Source of the DNA: Aradus depressus | Lineage: Eukaryota; Arthropoda; Insecta; Hemiptera; Aradidae | Direction: 5' to 3' | DNA length: 64,000 bases | Assembly (NCBI GenBank): GCA_963662175.1 | Contig: OY759218.1 | Coordinates: 6,750,001-6,814,000, forward strand | The notes under the pieces: model-generated | Told to the model about the DNA's origin: nothing | The model's input: only the letters and a program-made list of their open reading frames with translations | Databases searched by the model: none | Position numbers and translations under genes: made by a program | In this document: positions 19,290 through 29,326 of the stretch, piece after piece | How the letters are laid out: each line of letters begins with the position of its first letter | Numbering within the stretch: position 1 is the first letter of the stretch

Positions 19290-19700
19290 CAGTTGGCGGT
19301 GGCCAACTTGAGGATGGTCACAAGACACGGCTGTCTCCAGAAACATCTGAAGAGATAAAAAGCCCTGCTGGAGGAGAAACACCGGATAGCTGGGGACATG
19401 GCTAAGAGGGTGGCGGTGGTCAACTTGAGGATGGTCACAGGACACGGCTGCCTCCAGAAACATCTGAAGAAATAAGAAGCCCTGCTGGAGGAGAAACACC
19501 GGATAGCTGGGGACATGGCTAAGAGGGTGGCGGTGGCCGACTTTAGGATAGTTGGACACGACTTCAGGACACGGCTTTCTCCAGAAACATTTGAAGAGGA
19601 TAGGGGAGGCCGATATGTCTGCTCTCTCCGATGGGGAAATGACGGGGATCACCATCCTACCTGCTGCCCAAGACCAGGGTAATATATCCCACAATAAAGT
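19290..19700 (+). pseudogene. LINE C-terminal fragment with a 117-bp internal tandem duplication
   Basis: Phrases NLRMVTGHGCLQKHL match the end of the RNase H/endonuclease region of R1/Jockey-type LINEs. The segment from CAACTTGAGG at 19304 repeats at 19421 and, diverged, at 19538: a 117-bp period (39 codons, in frame), with a stop after HLKR or HLKK in each unit. It cannot make a functional protein. Confidence 0.65.
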
Positions 19701-19876
19701 TGTATTGGGCTGCTAGACACCGCGTGGCTAAAACGCCAAAGATGGGCGTAGGATAAAAAACAAAAACAAATAACAAACATACTGATTTTCAGCCAAATCG
19801 ACAGAAGGGGAGAAGATTAATTAACACCCTATATTATGTATGGTTGAGAAAGTAATAAACTTTATGCAGATCTTAC

Positions 19877-20134
19877 CATGTTTGATAGGAATGATATCAG
19901 GGTCCTTCTCTTCAGTTTCGCTACTAAGGAGATGGTGGACCTTGGGAGGCTGGGTCTCCTGATAGATGGGATGTGACTTCCTCGGAAGTCCTGAACCACC
20001 ACTGGTGCAGTTGGTGTTCTCTGAACTACGAACCTTCAGTCTGCAGACCAGGAGCAGTGTGAGGAGTACCACAGTGAGACCAACTCCGGAGGCCACTCCT
20101 AGTACTGGAGAAATACCTACGTCGCTGTCTTCAC
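19877..20134 (-). CDS. side-like: Sidestep-like receptor, transmembrane exon
   Basis: Acceptor TTTAATCCCTAG before 20134 and donor CATG|GTAAGA at 19877/19876 bound 258 bases; both ends are phase 1. The product reads EDSDVGISP, then a hydrophobic helix of about 21 residues (VLGVASGVGLTVVLLTLLLVC), then a basic stop-transfer stretch (RLKVR) and a polar tail containing EEKDPDIIPIKHE. This is the single-pass membrane anchor that follows FN3 in Sidestep proteins. Confidence 0.88.
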
Positions 20135-20221
20135 CTAGGGATTAAAAAAAATATAGTAAACCATGCAAGAGATAGGTATGGTCCGGAGATGTCCCAGGAA
20201 CACAAGGGATAGAGAAATTAC

Positions 20222-20540
20222 CTAGCAACGTAGCTTAGATAGTGGGTTCGAAACCCGACCGAGGCCCTTAGTTTATTTTATCTGGGAGGTAAAATAAACT
20301 TAAGCACGCCGTCCTCCAGATGGGACCGTTAAACGATGGTCCGGAGCCTGTACGATGTCAGGTACTCGTTAAACACCCCTGCCCTAGGTGAATAAAAATT
20401 TAGGGTCGGCAAAATTTAGGACTCCCATAGTAGAGTCAGGCTCATGTCCACCAGAGTGACGAAAGAGCGCTCTGGTAGTAGGCGATATGACCTCGTAGTT
20501 GAAGCCCGGGCATGAGTCATAAAACCTAACCTAACCTGTT
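20222..20540 (+). mobile_element. tRNA-derived SINE, near full length
   Basis: B box GGGTTCGAAACCC at about 20241-20253, full body, and a tail AAAACCTAACCTAACCTG. The 5' end of the tRNA-like head is eroded. Confidence 0.85.
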
Positions 20541-20935
20541 TATAAGATACACACTTAAAACCGACTTCTGCAAGGACAATTTAATATATGGAAATTCAGA
20601 TTATGGGGTTTTTCTTCTTCAAATAGGTGCTCTTAGAAAAGGAAAATGAAATTGGGTTAAAAAACCGTCCACAGGGCATTAGCGAGGGTGTTTGGAAGTC
20701 CTATAATAATGGATTAAAACGGTCATCGAAACATAAACAGCTAACGTATTGTGAACATCAGTCATTGTTGAAAACCTATTTTACAACATTTTCTCAGTTT
20801 TAACTCAACTTGATGATATTTATAAAAAAAACTGTCTTATTTCATATCATTTTTTGAATTTGCGGGTTAAAATAGATTCGGATTGCTCCAAAAACATTTA
20901 ATTGGCTTCACTGGAAATAAGTGTCAATTACAGGC
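20541..20935. other. Unassigned intron DNA
   Basis: No gene or repeat family recognised between two SINE copies. Confidence 0.35.
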
Positions 20936-20940
20936 CTAAG

Positions 20941-21050
20941 GTGGTCGAGGCCCTTAGGTTTTTTATCTGGGAAGTGAAAAAAAAAACGTTGAGCACGCCA
21001 TCCTTTGGATGTGACGTTAAACCCGGGCATGAGTCACAATAAATAACTAA
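20941..21050 (+). mobile_element. tRNA-derived SINE, internally deleted
   Basis: GTCGAGGCCCTTAGG, then GTTGAGCACGCCATCC and GTGACGTTAAACCCGGGCATG: the middle 180 bases are missing and the two ends are joined at GTTAAA. Confidence 0.7.
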
Positions 21051-21116
21051 GAGAGGAATCTCTGCCGGGATCGGACTACATGAACACCGCGTTATCCAGC
21101 TTCTACACTAAATATA

Positions 21117-21600
21117 ATAATAATAATATTTTAATTTCCGTTAAACCATAACATGGTAATAGGATACATCATACGAATGTAAACATTAACATAGTTTATA
21201 AATTAGACACATAAACAGATATTAACTCTTAGAGTCTGACACACATGAGATTAGTAATAACAATACTATTAAAAAATAAAATGAAATAAATAAATAAACC
21301 TTTGAAAATATGAGTACAATAATAATATTAATAAATACAGTTTTTAATTTAAGTAAAATGAAGATAAGTATTTTTTATAACTCTTCGTGAAGTGTCTTTT
21401 TCACGACATTTCGGGACATTCTTCATCAGGTCACAATGTGCGAAATATAGAAAAGAGAAAGTAAACAAAATAATAACAGTTACAAAAAAATATATATTAA
21501 ATATAAATGTATAAAAAAAAATAAATAAAAAAAATAAAATTAAATAATAATAAAAGTACATAAAAGAATAAACATAGACATTCTAATCGAAGTTCGACTT
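21117..21600 (-). repeat. Family R dispersed element
   Basis: Minus sense: ATATTTCGCACATTGTGAC, CTGATGAAGAATGTCC, CGAAATGTCGTGAAAAAGAC, then an AT-rich body containing AGAGTTAATATCTG and ending in TTTAACGGAAAT. Related copies occur at 38270-38545, 47265-48060, 53545-53665, 56215-56370 and 63040 onward. It may be a non-coding end of a Penelope- or LINE-type element. Confidence 0.6.
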
Positions 21601-21713
21601 TTATGAGTAAATTGTCACGGTAATGTATAGTCGCATTCCAGTTTAGTTTATGAACGAAAATTGAATGAAAATGATTATGTGGACCTATATTTCAGTTTTT
21701 GTTGATCAACTTT

Positions 21714-22656
21714 AGAAGGCGCGTTCTCATGAATCAAGTTTAATTGACCGATTGTAGTTGATCAACAAAAGTTGAATGAAAGCTATAGTGAGAACCTTTG
21801 TTTCAATAGAGTTAATCAACTTTTTAGTGGATCAAGAAAAGTTTGACCCAGTCAAACTTTATCGTTCAAGTGACGAGTCATCCGCCATTTGCTTTCATGT
21901 TGAAACTTGTGAACTTCAGTTGACTGTCAAATTCGCTTTTAACTGGTCACGCCACGCGTGGATGTGTTTTGTTTTTAGATATTAAATAGTTAAAAAAATG
22001 AGCCTCAAATGTGATCCTCTAATGCTAGTTCCTACAGCAAGGTTTCGTTTCTGATGTTTTCAATCGATTTCTTCTTAAAATTCATTGCCTCACCCAAAAA
22101 CAACGTTTCTTACGATTTTTGCTCATGTTAAATGAAATTGTTTTTAGTTCTTCTTTTAATAAAACTGTTACTATCTGTACAACTTCACGTACAACTGCTT
22201 TCGACGCAATTTTAGAACTGAAACTGTTGATCAGTTTCTATTGAAATGTGTGAACAAAAACTGATTCAAGTCATATTCAACTTTTCTTGATCAACTATAT
22301 CGGTCAATTAAACTTGATTTGTGAGAATGCATTTTGACTCATTCTTGATGTCTGTATCTTTTTACATCCTCTATAGCAAGTTCTCTTGGAATGATTTCTG
22401 AAACTTCTAATTCATTTTTTCTCAAAATCCCATTTGTAACCTAAAACAGTGTTCTTTTCAAACTTGTTTTTGTCAAATTCCAATAACATTTTTCTCAATA
22501 CTCCGATCAATAAATCACAAATAGTTACTATATTCGCGCGAGTAACTGTATTCGGCACTATTTTATTTTTAATCGATTCACCTTGAAATGTGTGAACGAA
22601 CATTTAAGAAAATTTGAGTTGATGAACTAAGTTTGAATCGTGAGAACGCGCCTTTA
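21714..22656. mobile_element. Inverted-repeat DNA element(s), possibly nested
   Basis: Outer ends AAGGCGCGTTCTCATGA (21716) and TCGTGAGAACGCGCCTTT (22636-22655) are inverted. A second inverted match (AATCAAGTTTAATTGACCGA near 21736 against TCGGTCAATTAAACTTGAT near 22300) lies inside and ends in TGAGAATGCATTTTG. GTTGATCAAC and TTGAATGAAAG motifs recur. No transposase frame was seen. Confidence 0.6.
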
Positions 22657-22800
22657 AATGACAGTTGACACTTGAATGTTAAGTGATAGTTCACACCTGA
22701 ATATCAAGTGGCAGTTCACAGTTGAATGTCAACTGACAGTTAACTGATCAAAGCAAATGACAGTTGAAAATCTAGTGACAGTTGAAAGTCAAGTTGAAGA
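22655..22800 (+). repeat. Short tandem array of GACAGTTGA-type units
   Basis: Imperfect units of about 27 bases (CAGTTGACACTTGAATGTTAAGTG, CAGTTCACAGTTGAATGTC, CAGTTGAAAATCTAGTGA) follow each other directly after the inverted-repeat element. Confidence 0.5.
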
Positions 22801-23290
22801 GTCTCCTCTTTCTGAAAATGTCTGGATTCAACACTGATCTAAATTTTATGAGAATGGATTACGAGGAATTTTATGATGTAATCTGCATAATGTAACATCT
22901 GTACGAGCTCTTCCCTCGATAATTTCCTTTCTCACATTTTATATTCAACTAGATTGTTCTCTTCACATCAGACATAACTTCGATGGAAAATTCAGGATTG
23001 CGTTGTCTTGGGCGAAGATCGTAACCGTAGTAAATAAAAGAAATTACAGATAGAACTAACCATAGTAGAGATGACACAAGTTAAGCCTTTGGGTGTGGGT
23101 GGATTGGGCACTTCTTAATTCTATAATCTTTCAAATGTCTGATGTTGGATTGGGCACATTGTGAACTATAGGGTGCGGGTTGGGCTCAATCAATTGTTGG
23201 AAATTGAACTCTCTAGGGTGTGCCAGCGCCCCCAGCCCATCACACAGATTTCTTCTGCTCAACACTGAGTAGGCGGTCATCAGCTCATGG
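22801..23290. other. Unassigned intron DNA
   Basis: No gene. TGGGTGTGGGTGGATTGGGCAC-like words near 23090 and 23165 repeat loosely. Confidence 0.3.
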
Positions 23291-23293
23291 TAA

Positions 23294-23316
23294 CCCCCCC
23301 CCCCCCCCCCCCCCCC
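23294..23316. repeat. Poly(C) run of 23
   Basis: Uninterrupted C run followed by T and five more C; one of five runs of at least 17 in the window. Confidence 0.9.
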
Positions 23317-23579
23317 TCCCCCGTAGGTGCAAAACCATAGGGATGAAAAGCACTGTAGGCCATCCCGGGTCAATCACTAGACTCTCGAGGCGGGCGGTTC
23401 TTACAGCCTTTGCTGAAATGGTACTACGGGGGTGGTTGCTTCCAAGCGGCACCACCAACTGAGATTGGATTCGTAGTGGTTGTGGTTACTGGCACCGTGA
23501 GCCAGTTTCACTATTTTAGAAGGTTGGATTCTATTCTCGGCGTGGTATGGGTGTATTTATTGCCATGGGTTACTTGCGA

Positions 23580-24120
23580 TGAAAAAAGAGCATATTTCCA
23601 ATTTTATAACATGTAAAAAAACTAAATATGCTAATTATGAACCATTTGAAGGGATGCACAATGTGAAGGCAAGTAGACCGTTGGAATGTATCTCAATTGA
23701 TTTCATAGGGCCATTGCCGGTAACAGCTAAAGGGAATAGATATTTATTGACAGTTCTGGACATTTTTTCTAAATATGTAAGGATTTACCCCCTACGGAAA
23801 GCCGATACTAGATGTGAGATTGATGTTATTTAAAAAAATTATATTCCTACAATAAACCGACAAAAATATTATCGGATAATGGAATTCAATTTATTTTTAA
23901 AAAATGACTCGATATGCTTGGTAAAAATGATATTAAAGCGATAAAAACTGCTATCCGCAATGCACAAGCAAACCCAGTTGAACGTACGAACGGTCTAATA
24001 TTAAAAATTTTTTGGGGCAGTAGTAAAAGAAAAACACGACAAATGAAGTGACACATGAAACTACGGGTTTCATTCCTTTCGAACTTAACTCCAAACAAGA
24101 GTAAAGGTTGTAAGGTTTTT
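23580..24120 (+). pseudogene. Degenerate LTR-retroelement integrase fragment
   Basis: A zinc-finger end (CKKTKYANYEPFEG) is followed by the first catalytic region SIDFIGPLP and LDIFSKYVRIYPLRKA (to 23830). After a stop and frame breaks come LSDNGIQF (second Asp, about 23873) and NAQANPVERTNGL (third acidic residue, about 23965), then TTGFIPFELN near 24065. The order matches the integrase core of Ty3/gypsy or related elements. Stops and frame shifts make it non-functional; no LTR was found around it. Confidence 0.78.
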
Positions 24121-24790
24121 GTGTAATAAAAGGCCGAGTCGAATATGGTACAAATGGGTACAATCAAAGTTCGGAATGCAAAATATAGATGAGAAAATTC
24201 AGAGTACAGCAGCCGCCGATGCAGTCCTAGGTATGATCCGGTGCCGCGGTCATTTGAAGACTCCATGCCCCCGCATAACCAATTCAGGATATTTTTCCTC
24301 TTAAAGAAGAAAAGTTTGGAGTTAAAATCTTCATGACCTGATAATATCCGGGACACTAAGTGGTCTGGCTGTACCTACGTTGAGTCGAGGAGTATCCAGA
24401 CGTCCGGAAAGTATGCGTACGTCATTCGGCGACCCGAACTTCATGACCAATGTTGTTCCCGTTTTCCCACTATCTATTCCTGTAATATGTCCTAGCAATG
24501 CTCTGGTCTAGACTGCCCGCGCATCTCTTCTTCCAGGGCTAGGCGAAAGGTCTCATCAATATAACAACCTGAAGGCATATTGCATCTACAGAAGTACGAG
24601 GCAACTGCACCAAACAAGATCTAGTCTATGGGGGAGGGGGGGAGGGGTGCTCTCGCTGGCATTTAGCATGACTTCACCCTTTTTAATTCTTGTAAATATT
24701 ATTGGTTGTATATGTGTTGAATATTTAGCATGTACATAATAAATAAATACATTTTGAGGGGAAATACAAGTAAGTGAATACTTAATGTTT
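24121..24790. other. GC-richer DNA next to the integrase remnant
   Basis: 24121-24660 is less AT-rich than the intron and may be the rest of the same retroelement, but no domain is readable. A GGGGGAGGGGGGGAGGGG tract lies at about 24630. Confidence 0.35.
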
Positions 24791-24796
24791 AATTAC

Positions 24797-25099
24797 CCTC
24801 TTTTTTGTCAGGGTCGCGGAGTGTAAGCTCTCCAACATGAGTCGGCTGACTTCTTCCTTTCGAGTTGACTGCATAAGCGTTGAGGGTGTACGTGATGTGA
24901 GGTTGAAGATCGACCAGTTGAAAGAAGGGTAAATCGGGAGCGGTGAGATTGAAAGTGGTTACTTTCAATCCGTCGTTTGAGGAGACCTCCAATTGGAAGA
25001 CTTGGGATAGTCCCCCATCTGAGCCGGCTTGGCAGGTCACAAGAGCTGAACTCAGTGTTTCGTTGGTGATACTGCAGTTTCGCACTGGGTATGGTTTAC
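24797..25099 (-). CDS. side-like: Sidestep-like receptor, fibronectin type III exon
   Basis: Acceptor TTTGCCTGTAG before 25099 and donor AAAGAGG|GTAATT at 24797/24796 bound 303 bases, both ends phase 1. The product starts GKPYPVRNCSITNETLSSAL, contains VTCQAGSDGG, and the later strands LPFFQLVDLQPHITYTLNAYA and NSKGRSQPT, the classical FN3 strand E-F-G pattern. It lies between the last Ig exon and the transmembrane exon, as in Sidestep proteins. Confidence 0.88.
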
Positions 25100-25154
25100 C
25101 TACAGGCAAAAAAAAACCATTTATATCAAACTAGCGGTTACTTGGGTCCTCCCG

Positions 25155-25364
25155 GATAGTAACTTTAAGCAGGTTAATAAAATTATCTGCACTGATAGTA
25201 ACTTTAAGCAGGTTAGTAAAGTTATCTGCCTGGATAGTAACTTTAAGCAGGTTAGTAAAGTTATCTGCACTGATAGTAACTTTAAGCAGGTTAGTAAAGT
25301 TATCTGCACAGATAGTAACTTTAAGCAGGTTAGTAAAGTTATCTGCACTGATAGTAACTTTAAG
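25155..25364 (+). repeat. 39-bp minisatellite, 5.4 units
   Basis: Unit GATAGTAACTTTAAGCAGG plus TTAGTAAAGTTATCTGCACT; five full units and a 15-base sixth, nearly identical (CACT/CCTG/CACA variants at the unit end). It lies in the intron 56 bases upstream of the FN3 exon acceptor. Confidence 0.95.
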
Positions 25365-26510
25365 TTACATGATTTTGAAATTCAGTTGCAATTTTTTTAG
25401 CAGCCATATACGTGGTATACCACTTACCAGCTCGCCTGGGCTCAAATAAATATTTCGAGTGCACATGACCTAGGTTAGATAATTCTAAAGATGTGGAAGC
25501 AGAAACAGAAAGTAAACAATTTCTTTGAGGTGAAACTTCTTTTATAATCGTTGTGTCTTTCTTGTCCTGTAATTAATAGTACAATCAGCTGTTCACTATT
25601 ACACCCGTTATACTATTTATATTAATTAAAGCTATTGTTTCATTTTTAGAGAATATGTAAATAGAATACATGAAACATACTTTCATAATATAAAATTGCT
25701 TCTTTTACTTTTATAAATTGATTCTTTAACTGCTAGTCAGAGACTAGACATATCCGGGGGGAACCGAGGACCACTCATGCCACCGTGACCTCATTTACCT
25801 CTATTTAGTTGTAGGAATGAGGGCGGTATCAGGGGGGTCTCGGAGCTGAAAAGCTATAATTGAATTAGAAGAATTAATTTATAAAATTTAATAAACAATT
25901 TTATATTATCCAATTTGGTTTTATGTATATAACATGTTTTCGTTATTATTACTTTTTACGTCATTGTCACTTATTTTATTATCTGTTACAGTGTTTAGAG
26001 AAGAATTGATAGCTGAAATAAGTAAAACAAACTATTGTGGCGATTTTACCGACGCACTATGTAATTATGACGTCCTATAGCCACTTTATGCAATTTGTCT
26101 ATTCGTGACGTTGCACGAGACGTGACAAATTAATTTACATAATTTACTTGGCAGCTGACGTCGTACGAGCGGTTGCTCGTCGCGCTGCTTGCATCGTTTC
26201 CCTCCCTCCCTTTAGCGCCGTTTTCCTTTCCCCGTTGTGCGTGAACTCAGGTTTCATGACCCACAAGATTTAAAACAAGTTTCACTTCAAAAACAGTCAG
26301 AAATCTCAGCTTTCAAGTAAATACATTATATAAGAAAACGATGGTAACAAATTCGTACACAATGTATTGGGATTGAACATTGGTGTATCTGTTAAAATGA
26401 AAGTGGAAAGTTGTGTACTCCCTAGACACACTAAATTGAGATGGCAATGTTTACAGTGAATATAAAAACACTTCGGTGAATCGCCAGATATGTCTTTCCC
26501 CAGCACACAT
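25365..26510. other. Unassigned intron DNA
   Basis: 25740-25860 and 26130-26260 are GC-richer, but no frame or family is recognisable. Nothing supportable. Confidence 0.4.
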
Positions 26511-26514
26511 TAAT

Positions 26515-26660
26515 CAATTTCGTTCTCCTTCCAAAGCCAATCTACTGTTTGGGCTAAAAATCAATATTTGACTTGAATCCTCACTAAATTTGGTGCCGAT
26601 ACATTCATAACGATTGCCGAACTTTCTGGATACACATATGTATAACATTTGTACAGACAC
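26515..26660 (-). repeat. Family M fragment, minus orientation
   Basis: TTCCAAAGCCAATCTACTG, TTTGGGCTAAAAATCAATA, CGATACATTCATAACGATTG. Confidence 0.55.
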
Positions 26661-26689
26661 AAAGAAATTCTACATCCCCAAATATACAA

Positions 26690-27075
26690 AGTATAGGGAA
26701 GTTATGTAACCAATTTCAACGGAATTTCATGTTTTCCGACCTCCTGATTCCAAAAGGAAAAAAAAAAAAGTTTCTGTCTGCCTGTGTGTGTATGTGAACC
26801 CGATAACTCCCAAAATAATGAATGCATCGACATAAAATTTAGTATGAGGATTCAAAATCCACCATGTAAATCAAATATTGAGTTTTAGCCCAAACGGAGA
26901 GCGAAAAGGTAATTGATTAATTCGAGCTACATAGCCGGTGAATCACCGACTTTTTTTTTTCTTTCATTTTTGGAATCAAGAGATGGGAAAACATGAAATT
27001 CAGTTAAAAATTTAGCAAATTTTTGACCGATTAAAAAACTTCCCTTAAACTTCGTATATCTGGAGAAGTAAAAGG
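26690..27075 (+). repeat. Family M element, shortest complete copy
   Basis: Both terminal inverted repeats are present: CAAAGTATAGGGAAGTTATG...TTTCATGTTTTCCGACC at the left, and GGGAAAACATGAAATTC...ACTTCCCTTAAACTTCGTAT at the right. Between them are one internal unit and the palindromic segment CCGGTGAATCACCGAC (about 26936-26951). This copy shows the element's ends most clearly. Confidence 0.75.
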
Positions 27076-27333
27076 AAAAAAAATACAATAACAAGGGGGA
27101 TGTATGCATTGAGTAGCAGCAGTGATTGTGGAACTGTATGAACAAACGAATTTTCTCAGAAAATACATATTTTAAGAGTTAGAACAACATTTTTGAACGA
27201 AAAAATAAATAATTATAATAATTAGATGTTAATATAATATAATTTGAACAAAAACAAAAAAACAATTTAAAATTTAAACAGCTGATTGGTTGATATGGAA
27301 ATGCAGAAAATTGGAGAAATTTATTAAAATAAT

Positions 27334-27418
27334 TAAACACGCCGTCCTTCGGATGGAACGTTAAGCGATGGTCCCGAGCCTGTTCGATGTCAGGTACTCG
27401 TTAAAGATCCCTGCCCTT
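27334..27418 (+). mobile_element. tRNA-derived SINE, central fragment
   Basis: CACGCCGTCCTTCGGATGG, TTAAGCGATGGTCCCGAGCC and TCAGGTACTCGTTAAAGA only. Confidence 0.75.
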
Positions 27419-27589
27419 TTTTATTTTATTTTTATTTTTTATTTCTGTTTAAATTATATTATATCAACATCTTTTTATTATAAATATTTTTTTATTGGTT
27501 CAAAAAATGTTGTTCTCTCAAAATATGTATTTTCTAAGAAAATAAAGGTGGGCAAATACTTTTGACCGGTAGTGTACATATTAAAAAAA

Positions 27590-27905
27590 GTCGGTGAATC
27601 AACGGTTATGTACTTCTCCAGCATTAATCAATTACGTTTTCACTCGCCCTTCAAAGCCAATCTACTGTTGGTGTATAACTCAATATTTGACTTCTAGTCG
27701 TTTCTGAATTCTCATACTAAATTTTGTGTCGATACATTCATTACATTGGGAGACGACCCCCTTCTCTGGTCACCCCTTCCCTTCGACAGATTTCGCACGA
27801 AATTAAAGTTATGTAATCGGTCAAAAATTCAATTCATTTCATATTTTCCGACATCTAGATTCCAAATATGAAAAAAAATTCTTTCTGTGTGTCTGTGAAC
27901 TCGAT
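27590..27905 (-). repeat. Family M pieces
   Basis: Starts with GTCGGTGAATCAACGG (palindromic end, reversed), the internal unit CGATACATTCATTACATTGG, then joins a plus-type left end (AAAGTTATGTAATCGGTC, TTCATATTTTCCGAC, TGTGTGTCTGTGAACTCG). Confidence 0.6.
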
Positions 27906-27909
27906 ATTT

Positions 27910-28437
27910 TTTTCCTGAGGACTGATGGCATCACCGCGGCTAGAGTAAACCTATTTTGTGCCCTGGGTGTGGTGGTCCCTACCACAGCCCTTACCTATAA
28001 TAAAGTCCAGGATTCTGCTACAGGTTCTCTCAATTACCAGCTTCGGTTCCGTTATGGCCGACTCGAAGCAGTAAAATCTCCTGCTGTCTAGTGCTTTACA
28101 CTAGCTTTGAATATGAACCGGAGTCTCATTAGAGGGCTTCTAGCGATGCCCATATTGTGTAGGTGTTTGTTCATATGACAGTGTCCTGTGATCAGCCCTG
28201 TCATAGCTCTAAGATCCATTCTGCTCATATTCAGGAGCTCTCGGCTCCTTTTCTCTAGAAAGAGTTTTGAGTGTCTTTGCTTTGGGACCCCTCTCTATAA
28301 CTGGATGTGTTTCCTGGTCAGCCAACCTTTTATTGCCGCCCTTGCGGTGCTCTTAGAGATCACGCAGAAGGGTTCCGCTCCTGTAGGTCCTCTGTTAGCT
28401 CCTGAAGTTACTCAATCCTTTGTGGCCTAACTTAGAG
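27910..28437 (-). pseudogene. LINE RNase H/C-terminal remnant (Jockey/R1-like)
   Basis: Read on the minus strand from about 28437: GANRGPTGAEP, then GLITGHCHMNKHLHNMGIA (about 28205-28150) and a region with stops where the zinc-binding end should be. The GLITGHC..N.HL..MG pattern is typical of the end of the RNase H domain of insect LINEs. It finishes with CATCAGTCCTCAGG and a short A-run (27910-27916), the 3' tail. Multiple stops. Confidence 0.72.
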
Positions 28438-28659
28438 ACGTGAACATGTTCAGAAAACCTGACTACCTCCACGCCTCAAGAAATCATTGTACATTTTGAT
28501 ATCCACCGTTGTTTGAGACCTCACAAGTTGAGCTTGAGTACTTTTTTTAAATTTATTTTATTATATTCTGTGAATCCAGAACCCCATTTTCATTGAAATC
28601 CAATTAGGCTCAAACGCAATATTTTACTGATATAATGGCTTCTGAAACTTTATATTAAA

Positions 28660-29040
28660 TGTTGTATAGATTTCTTTCTCTTCGACCGATTTCGCGGAAA
28701 ATTAATAGGTACCATTCTTATGAAGTTTTGAAATTAAATATAAAATTTCATGTCGATAAATACATTACATTGGCAGTCCTTGGAGTTTTTGTTTTAAGTC
28801 TCCCCTTAAACCCCAACTTTCTTTCAAACAATTTGGCTGGAAATCAATATGTGACGTCCTTAGAGGGTTCTGGGTGCACGAATAAAATTTCGTGTTGGTA
28901 CTTTCATTCATTGTCACGTAGAGAGAGAGAGAGATAGAGAACAATTCTTTTTCTGGAATCAGGAGGTCGGAATACACAACATCGAATTTCTAACCGAGTA
29001 CATAACTTCCCCTATACTTTGTATAGCTGGGGAAGTGAAG
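28660..29040 (-). repeat. Family M element, minus orientation
   Basis: Two internal units (CATGTCGATAAATACATTACA; TCGTGTTGGTACTTTCATTC), a (GA)n tract, GGAATCAGGAGGTCGG and the terminal segment CCCCTATACTTTGTATAGCTG plus GGGAAGT. Confidence 0.7.
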
Positions 29041-29326
29041 GTTTGGATTTTCCTATCTGGCCAGTACCTAAAAAAGTTTGCCCATATCTGATATAGCCCA
29101 ATGATAAGATCGAACTTTTAAAAGTTCTTCAGCATTACTTGTTGAACTTCCGGAAAATTATCCATTTTCTCGAGTCCCATGACCTGAGAGTTTCTAAATG
29201 AGGGATCGCCCGCATTCTATTGTCCAGCGATCCACAATTTGATCTTGAAAATATAGTCTTAGACAATTTCATGTATGGATTTGTCGATTGTTCATTATAG
29301 AACTGTTTATTCAGGTTTTGGGCTGA
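29041..29326. other. Unassigned intron DNA
   Basis: No feature recognised. Confidence 0.3.

Noticed and set aside
19269..19694. 141-codon minus-strand ORF
   Set aside because: Antisense shadow of the tandemly duplicated LINE fragment.
23131..23462. Pro/Gly-rich ORFs around 23.3 kb
   Set aside because: Created by the poly(C) run read on both strands.
25155..25364. Regular direct repeats suggesting a CRISPR array
   Set aside because: Units abut with no spacers, in a eukaryotic intron: minisatellite.
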